Shown here piece after piece: positions 6,334 through 9,881 of a stretch of 9,881 bases of DNA. Origin of the DNA: Actinomycetota bacterium (GTDB lineage: Bacteria > Actinomycetota > Acidimicrobiia > Acidimicrobiales > Iamiaceae); contig JADGOP010000055.1 in assembly GCA_017882935.1 (NCBI GenBank), positions 1 through 9,881 on the forward strand, read 5' to 3'. The position numbers and the translations under genes were made by a program. The first letter of the stretch is position 1. Each line of letters opens with the position of its first letter. The notes beneath the pieces were generated by a model. The model was not told the origin of the DNA and ran no database searches. It saw nothing but the letters and a program-made list of their open reading frames with translations.

Positions 6334-6641
6334 GCCGTGACCCGGACCCAGGCGATGGCCTGGCCCGGCCGCACGCGCTCCCCGGCGTGCGCCAGCAGGC
6401 CCATGAAGAAGCCGGTGAACGGGCTGAGCACCGAGATGGCCGCCGGGTCGACGCCGATGGTGCCCACGATCTCGCCCGCGTGCACCAGCAGCCGTGCGTC
6501 GTCGGCACCGGGCAGCGCCGGGACCGCGGGGCGGAACACGCCACCGGCGGGCGCGGTGATGACCCGCTCGGGCACCATCAGGCTCTCGGCGTGGGGGCGC
6601 GGGACGGGGGCGGGGGCGGGGGCGGGATCGAGCTGGGTCAC
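6330..6641 (-). CDS. Lysine-less biotinyl/lipoyl-domain protein (BCCP-like)
   Basis: A 103-residue protein with a Pro/Ala-rich N-terminal linker (about 5-22) and one barrel-sandwich domain of the biotin carboxyl carrier type. The two half-repeats are visible: VITAPAGGVFRPAV at 27-40 and VLSPFTGFFMGLLAHAGERVRPGQAIAWV at 71-99, matching the BCCP patterns VxAPMPGxxxxP and INAPxxGxxxxxxVxxGDxVxxGQ. The hairpin between them should carry the modified lysine (AMKM). Aligned by length it reads GVDPAAIS, with Pro at the lysine position, and the whole protein contains no lysine. It therefore cannot be biotinylated or lipoylated. The GTG start at 6641 overlaps the fabD stop as GTGA, and the stop overlaps the fabH start the same way, so it is tightly co-expressed with both. 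A role as structural or inhibitory partner of acetyl-CoA carboxylase is inference. Confidence 0.8.
   Translation of the reverse strand: MTQLDPAPAPAPVPRPHAESLMVPERVITAPAGGVFRPAVPALPGADDARLLVHAGEIVGTIGVDPAAISVLSPFTGFFMGLLAHAGERVRPGQAIAWVRVTA
6606..6626 (+). repeat. G-quadruplex-type G-tract repeat
   Basis: Four G runs of 5, 5, 5 and 3 bases separated by single C residues lie on the plus strand. They cover the stretch that encodes the Pro-Ala linker of the BCCP-like protein, about 15 bases after its GTG start. The plus strand is the template for this operon, so the mRNA is C-rich here. The motif fits standard quadruplex rules with one-base loops. It may be only the by-product of repeated Pro-Ala codons. 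Confidence 0.5.
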
Positions 6642-7603
6642 GGGGCACCCTTCGAGGTGGAGGTGAGGTCGGGGGTGGACGCGGCAGCGACGAACTCGGC
6701 CAGGGCGGCGACCTCTTCGGGGGTGGCGGCCGAGCGGATCGGGACGTCGGGGATGGCACGGCGGGCCAGTCCTGCGAGCACGTTGCCCGGGCCGAGCTCG
6801 ACCAGCACGTCGGCGCCGAGGTCGGCGGCGAGGGTGGTCTGGGTGGCACGCCACCGCACGGGCTCGACGAGGTGCCGGGTGAGCTGGTCGGGCCAGCCGG
6901 CAGGGTCGGTGTGGGGCCGGGCGTCGGTGTTGGCGACGACGGGCGCGCTCGGCTCGGTGAACGGGGTGGACCGCAGGAGCGGCGCCAGCTGCTGCGCGGC
7001 GTCGGCCAGCAGCGGGGTGTGGAACGCGTGGCCCACGCCGAGCGTGACCACCCGCCGCACCCCCAGGGCCCGCGCCCGCTCGGAGGCGGCCTCGAGACCG
7101 GCCGGGGTGCCGGCGATGACGACCTGGCCGGGAGCGTTGTCGTTGGCGAGCCAGGCCTCGTCCACCTCGCGGCACGCTTCCTCGGCGGTGTCGACGTCGG
7201 CACCGATGAGGGCAGCCATGCGGCCCGGGTGCGCGTCGGCCGAGTCCTGGCTGGCGTCGGCGCGGGCAGCCGCCAGGCGGTAGCCGTCGGCCGCGCCGAC
7301 CGCACCCGACGCGATCAGCGCGGTGATCTGACCGAGCGAGTGGCCGGCGAACGCGACGGGCTGCGGAAGGGACGAGCGGACCGCTTCCCACACCACGAGC
7401 GAGGTGAGCAGCACCGCGAGCTGGCTGGAGCGCGTGGTGGCCAGCTCGTCGGCGTCGGCGTCGAGCAGCAGCCGGGCGAGCGGCCGGTCGAGCACCGCCT
7501 CCGCGTCGGTCACCACCGACCAGGCCGGGTGGTCGGTCCAGGGGAGCCCTGCCCCGGGCGCGGCGGCGCCTTGACCGGGGAACACGACGGCCACTGGTGA
7601 CAA
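6638..7603 (-). CDS. fabD: Malonyl-CoA:ACP transacylase (FabD)
   Basis: The product (321 aa) transfers malonyl from CoA to the ACP phosphopantetheine, supplying the extender for FabH and FabF. FPGQGAAAPGAG at 8-19 is the N-terminal signature. The nucleophile is Ser89 in GHSLGQ, Arg114 in RLAAARADASQ binds the malonyl carboxylate, and His195 in GHAFHTPLL is the catalytic base. VELGPGNVLAGLARR at 268-282 is the C-terminal motif. Length is normal for FabD. The TTG at 7603 is chosen as start because GGAGG lies five bases before it; the next in-frame GTG at 7594 would leave a 14-base gap to that site and cut into the first strand. It is the first gene of the operon, divergent from the MerR-like regulator. 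Confidence 0.95.
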   Translation of the reverse strand: MSPVAVVFPGQGAAAPGAGLPWTDHPAWSVVTDAEAVLDRPLARLLLDADADELATTRSSQLAVLLTSLVVWEAVRSSLPQPVAFAGHSLGQITALIASGAVGAADGYRLAAARADASQDSADAHPGRMAALIGADVDTAEEACREVDEAWLANDNAPGQVVIAGTPAGLEAASERARALGVRRVVTLGVGHAFHTPLLADAAQQLAPLLRSTPFTEPSAPVVANTDARPHTDPAGWPDQLTRHLVEPVRWRATQTTLAADLGADVLVELGPGNVLAGLARRAIPDVPIRSAATPEEVAALAEFVAAASTPDLTSTSKGAP

Positions 7604-7608
7604 GGGGT

Positions 7609-7613
7609 CCTCC
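7609..7613 (-). promoter_or_regulatory. Ribosome binding site that decides the fabD TTG start
   Basis: GGAGG with a 5-base spacer to the TTG at 7603-7601. The rare start codon on the first gene, with a strong site, may hold down FabD output relative to later genes. Confidence 0.65.
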
Positions 7614-7644
7614 GGACAGCGGGTGGGGAGACGGGGAGGCGGGC

Positions 7645-7662
7645 GGCGGGCGCGCTCCCGCC
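7645..7662 (-). promoter_or_regulatory. GC-rich hairpin in the fabD leader
   Basis: A perfect inverted repeat with 6-base stems, GGCGGG and CCCGCC, and a 6-base loop lies about 40 bases upstream of the fabD start. It would fold in the operon leader RNA. No antiterminator alternative or T tract is visible, so a regulatory role is only possible. In DNA this rich in G and C, such stems are common. Confidence 0.2.
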
Positions 7663-7698
7663 ACGATCACGGAAGCTCCGACCGGGTGCCTCGGGGAA

Positions 7699-7730
7699 AG
7701 GTTACACGCGTTCGTCGCACCATTCGACAA
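7699..7730 (-). promoter_or_regulatory. Possible promoter of the fab operon
   Basis: On the minus strand TTGTCG (7730-7725) resembles a -35 box. Downstream lie TGTAAC (7706-7701, 18-base spacer) or TAACCT (7704-7699, 20-base spacer). The longer spacer would suit a MerR-activated promoter. This is the least GC-rich part of the intergenic region and it faces fabD, giving a leader of roughly 90 bases. The match is weak and rests on position as much as sequence. Confidence 0.25.
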
Positions 7731-7738
7731 ATCTGTCG
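7725..7738. promoter_or_regulatory. Dyad CGACA-N4-TGTCG, candidate regulator operator
   Basis: A perfect 5-base inverted repeat with a 4-base spacer (AATC) sits between the divergent fabD and merR-like genes, 43 bases before the regulator start codon. It overlaps the proposed -35 box of the fab operon. Divergent MerR-family regulators usually bind dyads within the shared intergenic region, so this is the best candidate operator seen here. The short arms make chance occurrence possible. Confidence 0.35.
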
Positions 7739-7766
7739 TAAGGTTCAGACCGATCGATGAAACGTC

Positions 7767-7773
7767 AAGGGGG
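7767..7773 (+). promoter_or_regulatory. Ribosome binding site that decides the regulator start
   Basis: AAGGGGG with a 7-base spacer to ATG 7781. It favours this start over the in-frame ATG at 7757, whose nearest purine-rich stretch is about 13 bases away. Confidence 0.55.
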
Positions 7774-7780
7774 CGTGGGC

Positions 7781-8590
7781 ATGGCGAACACGAACACCAG
7801 CACGTCAGCGCCCGCGCGGCCCTCGCCCCGCGTCGAGCTGCGGGCCGAGGAGCTCGCCGACCAGGCGGGGATCTCCGTCCAGCTGCTGCGCTCGTACCAG
7901 TCGAAGGGCCTGCTCCCCCCGCCCCGCCACGAGGGCCGGGTCGCCTGGTACGGGCCCCACCACGCCGAGCGGCTGCGCGTCATCCGCGACCTCAAGGAGC
8001 GCGGCTACACGCTGAAGATGGTCCATGCCGCGCTCATGCACGACCACAACATGGGCCTGCCGCTCGACGAGCCGCCCGAGACGCTGCGCCTGCGCGACGT
8101 CGCCGAGCGCAGCGGCCTGCCCGCGGAGATGGTCCGGGCGCTCGAGGCGTCGCACCTGCTGCGGCCCCACCGGCTCGGCCGCGCCGCCCGCTACTCCGAC
8201 GACGACGTGCGCGCGGTGCGCCAGGTGCTCACCCTCCTCGGCGCCGGCATGTCGCTCGACGAGTTCCTGCACATCGCCCAGCCCCAGCTCGACACCATCG
8301 AGGCCCTCGCCACCCGCGCCGCGGGAGTGTGGATGCGGGGCGTCGAGGCGCACGGGAGGAGCCCCCACCGCACCGACGAGAGCGAGAGCGACTGGGTCAC
8401 CGCGTCGCTGCAGTCGCTGGTCAGCGCCGTGAGCGGGCTGGTCGCCTACAACGCCGAGCGGGCGGTGTTCAACGCCGCGCAGGCCATCGTCACCGAGCGT
8501 GGCAGCGAGGCCGCCCGAGACGCGGTGCGCCACGAGCTGGCCCGCCGGCACCCGGACCTGGTCGACGAGCCCGAGCCGCCCGGTCCCTGA
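7781..8590 (+). CDS. MerR-family regulator with two helix-turn-helix domains
   Basis: The product (269 aa) is a putative DNA-binding regulator. The first MerR-type domain is at about 22-85: AEELADQAGISVQLLRSYQSKGLL, then a wing ending AWYGPHHAERLRVIRDLKERGYTL. The second is at about 102-165: LRLRDVAERSGLPAEMVRALEASHLL, then RYSDDDVRAVRQVLTLLGAGMSL. The remaining 100 residues look helical, with DWVTASLQSLVSAVSGLVAYNAERAVFNAAQAIV at 204-237, and could form a dimerisation or ligand-binding part. No metal-sensing cysteines are present. Residues 1-18 are Ser/Thr/Pro-rich and probably flexible. Starting at 7781 rather than at the ATG 24 bases upstream is supported by the AAGGGGG site. Its divergent position next to fabD makes it the likely regulator of the fatty acid operon; the ligand, perhaps an acyl-CoA or malonyl-CoA, is a guess. 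Confidence 0.88.
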   Translation: MANTNTSTSAPARPSPRVELRAEELADQAGISVQLLRSYQSKGLLPPPRHEGRVAWYGPHHAERLRVIRDLKERGYTLKMVHAALMHDHNMGLPLDEPPETLRLRDVAERSGLPAEMVRALEASHLLRPHRLGRAARYSDDDVRAVRQVLTLLGAGMSLDEFLHIAQPQLDTIEALATRAAGVWMRGVEAHGRSPHRTDESESDWVTASLQSLVSAVSGLVAYNAERAVFNAAQAIVTERGSEAARDAVRHELARRHPDLVDEPEPPGP

Positions 8591-8626
8591 CTGGCGTCGT
8601 GCGGGCCACTCGGCCACCATCGAGCG

Positions 8627-9187
8627 ATGCCCCACCACCTCCGGACGACCTTCCGCGCCCTCGGGGCAGCCGCGCTGCTGGTCGTGGCGGTCGCCTGCAG
8701 CGGCTCGAGCGGTGGGGCCACCATGCCGAGCACGTCGAGCACCGCCGACACGCTCGCCCCGCCCGCCGCGAGCGGCAAGACCGTCGACGGCATCAAGTGC
8801 GAGACGTCCGAGCAGCTCGCCTATCACATCCACTCCCACCTGGCGATCTTCGTCAACGGCTCCCAGCGCCTCGTGCCCGGCGGCGTCGGCATCGACGAGA
8901 ACACGTGCATCTACTGGCTGCACACCCACGACGACACCGGCGTGCTGCACGTCGAGTCGCCCGACTCCCGGGTCTTCACGCTGGGCAACTTCTTCGCGGT
9001 GTGGCAGCAGCCGCTCAGCGCCACGCAGGTCGGCCCTGCCAAGGGCAAGGTCACCGCGTGGGTCGACGGCAAGCGCTTCACCGGCGACCCCGCCGACATC
9101 AAGCTCACGCTCCACGCGGTGATCCAGCTCAACGTGGGCACCGACACCCCCGCGCCGAAGCCGTTCGCCTTCACCGACGGCCTCTAG
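8627..9187 (+). CDS. Conserved histidine-rich putative lipoprotein, function unknown
   Basis: An exported protein of 186 aa. Residues 1-23 form a signal peptide with Arg residues and the hydrophobic stretch AAALLVVAVA, followed by Cys24 in a somewhat atypical lipobox (AVAC) and a Ser/Gly/Thr-rich linker to about residue 50. The folded part carries two histidine clusters, YHIHSHLAIFVNG at 66-78 and WLHTHDDTGVLHVES at 97-111, plus His163 in LTLHAVIQLNVG. Cys58 and Cys94 could form a disulphide. The pattern resembles uncharacterised exported proteins seen in bacteria, which I cannot name with a domain. The histidines suggest metal binding (inference). It starts 36 bases after the regulator stop, so the two may share a transcript. 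The start is supported by the signal peptide, although no clear ribosome binding site is present. Confidence 0.8.
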   Translation: MPHHLRTTFRALGAAALLVVAVACSGSSGGATMPSTSSTADTLAPPAASGKTVDGIKCETSEQLAYHIHSHLAIFVNGSQRLVPGGVGIDENTCIYWLHTHDDTGVLHVESPDSRVFTLGNFFAVWQQPLSATQVGPAKGKVTAWVDGKRFTGDPADIKLTLHAVIQLNVGTDTPAPKPFAFTDGL

Positions 9188-9193
9188 CCCACC

Positions 9194-9211
9194 GGCCGGG
9201 TCGACCCGGCC
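9194..9211. terminator. 18-base palindrome between convergent genes
   Basis: GGCCGGGTCGACCCGGCC is a perfect palindrome 6 bases after the stop of the lipoprotein gene. As RNA it could form a strong GC stem from either strand. Together with the second hairpin at 9217-9236 it lies between two converging genes, where a bidirectional terminator is expected. No T tract follows. Confidence 0.45.
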
Positions 9212-9216
9212 CAGCC

Positions 9217-9236
9217 GCCTTGAGATGCCTCAAGGC
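9217..9236. terminator. Second stem-loop, overlapping the end of the polymerase gene
   Basis: A perfect inverted repeat with 8-base stems (GCCTTGAG and CTCAAGGC) and a 4-base ATGC loop. It covers the TGA stop of the LigD-type gene at 9232-9230. The compact stem and tetraloop fit a terminator or 3' end stabiliser working in both directions. A T tract is lacking on both strands. Confidence 0.5.
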
Positions 9237-9881
9237 ACGATGCGGTTGCCGTCCGCGTCCCAGTGCTCTGCGACCTTCTTGCTGGGCTGAACGCGCGGCG
9301 GCTCACCCGGCATCTTCGGGTAGTCGGGTGGGAAGTTCAGCTCCCCGCCCGGCAGGTCCTCCCAGAGACGGAGGAGCGGTTTCAGGGAGTGGGCCACGTC
9401 ATCGATCTCCCTCCAGGGGTCACCACCGGCCACGAAGTCGGGCACCTCGTGGATGTTGAACTCGCGCGGGTCAGCGACTTCAGCCAGTTGGTCCCAGGTC
9501 ATCGGCGTGGACACAGGGGCACCCGGACGCGGCCGCAGGGACCATGCCCCTGCCACGGTCCTGTCCCTGAGGTTCTGGTTGAAGTCGATGAACATGGAGC
9601 CCTCAGGTCTCAGTTCCTTCCACCAGGCGGTGGTGGCGCCCCCGTCGCGACGCTCCAACTCTCGGCCGAAACCAATGGCGGCGTGGCGAACGTCATCGAA
9701 GGTCCACTCCGGCTTGATCCGGACGTAGATGTGGATGCCTCGGTTGCCGGAGGTCTTCGGGAACCCACGAAGATCCAGCTCAGTGAGCAACTCGTTGGCG
9801 ACGGCCGCGACCCGCTTGGCGTCAGCGAACGAGGCACCCGGTTGCGGGTCGAGGTCGAGCCGCAGCTCGTCGGGATGGTCC
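9230..9881 (-). CDS. LigD-type primase-polymerase domain protein (partial, start off the right edge)
   Basis: About 216 residues are visible, open at the right edge. The protein belongs to the LigD polymerase family (archaeo-eukaryotic primase fold), which adds nucleotides at double-strand breaks in non-homologous end joining. Near the visible start LRLDLDPQPG contains the catalytic Asp-x-Asp. It is followed by GFPKTSGNRGIHIYVRI, the nucleotide-binding KTSG-x-x-GxH motif, then MFIDFNQNLRDRTVAGAWSLR and APVSTPMTWDQL, both typical of the family. The frame ends soon after the polymerase core, with no ligase or nuclease domain on the C-terminal side. It is thus a stand-alone polymerase, or a fusion with other domains upstream of it. 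The KTSGNRG form differs from the KTSGGKG of many LigD ligases and recalls stand-alone actinobacterial enzymes. Codons ending in A or T are clearly more frequent than in the fab genes. Confidence 0.9.
   Translation of the reverse strand, partial: DHPDELRLDLDPQPGASFADAKRVAAVANELLTELDLRGFPKTSGNRGIHIYVRIKPEWTFDDVRHAAIGFGRELERRDGGATTAWWKELRPEGSMFIDFNQNLRDRTVAGAWSLRPRPGAPVSTPMTWDQLAEVADPREFNIHEVPDFVAGGDPWREIDDVAHSLKPLLRLWEDLPGGELNFPPDYPKMPGEPPRVQPSKKVAEHWDADGNRIVP

Noticed and set aside
7757..8590. Longer form of the MerR-like protein from ATG 7757
   Set aside because: The nearest purine-rich site is too far away, whereas AAGGGGG is well placed for ATG 7781. The extra eight residues add nothing to the domain.
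7597..9459. 620-codon plus-strand frame across the regulator and lipoprotein genes
   Set aside because: It is an out-of-frame shadow of two better-supported genes, rich in Arg, Pro and Ala and without motifs.
1..9881. tRNA, rRNA, CRISPR array or phage/transposon genes
   Set aside because: I saw no cloverleaf-like, rRNA-like or regularly spaced repeat sequence, and no transposase or integrase motifs on either strand.

Overview
The window is very GC-rich, and its fab genes use codons that nearly always end in G or C. It looks like a chromosomal segment of a high-GC actinobacterium. An InhA-type enoyl reductase and several GTG/TTG starts fit this; a member of Acidimicrobiia is my guess, but the sequence alone cannot fix the taxon.

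Layout. Positions 1-15 (minus) hold only the first codons of a gene that leaves the left edge, preceded by a ribosome binding site and a 10-codon mini-ORF. Positions 136-7603 (minus) are one compact type II fatty acid synthesis operon. In transcription order it runs fabD (malonyl transfer), a 103-residue biotinyl/lipoyl-domain protein, fabH (initiation), fabG (ketoreduction), acpP (carrier), fabF (elongation), an acyl-CoA carboxylase carboxyltransferase-like gene, fabI (enoyl reduction) and fabZ (dehydration). Four junctions are 4-base GTGA overlaps, so translation is probably coupled. Positions 7604-7780 are a divergent control region with a short dyad. From 7781, on plus, lie a regulator with two MerR-type helix-turn-helix domains and a small histidine-rich putative lipoprotein. 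Two palindromes at 9194-9236 separate these from a convergent LigD-type primase-polymerase gene (9230-9881, minus, start outside the window), whose codon use is visibly less GC-biased.

How it works together. FabD loads malonyl onto ACP, FabH starts the chain, FabF extends it, and FabG, FabZ and FabI complete each cycle. The MerR-like protein is the natural candidate to control the operon. Two genes do not fit a textbook operon. The BCCP-like protein has no lysine at all, so it cannot be biotinylated or lipoylated. The carboxyltransferase lacks the usual N-terminal segment and the DSGGAR motif while keeping a well-conserved C-terminal half. No biotin carboxylase is present. This pair is the most interesting content: it may be a bacterial counterpart of the plant BADC proteins (lysine-less BCCP relatives that restrain acetyl-CoA carboxylase), or a divergent malonyl-forming or malonyl-removing module. 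Both ideas are inference.
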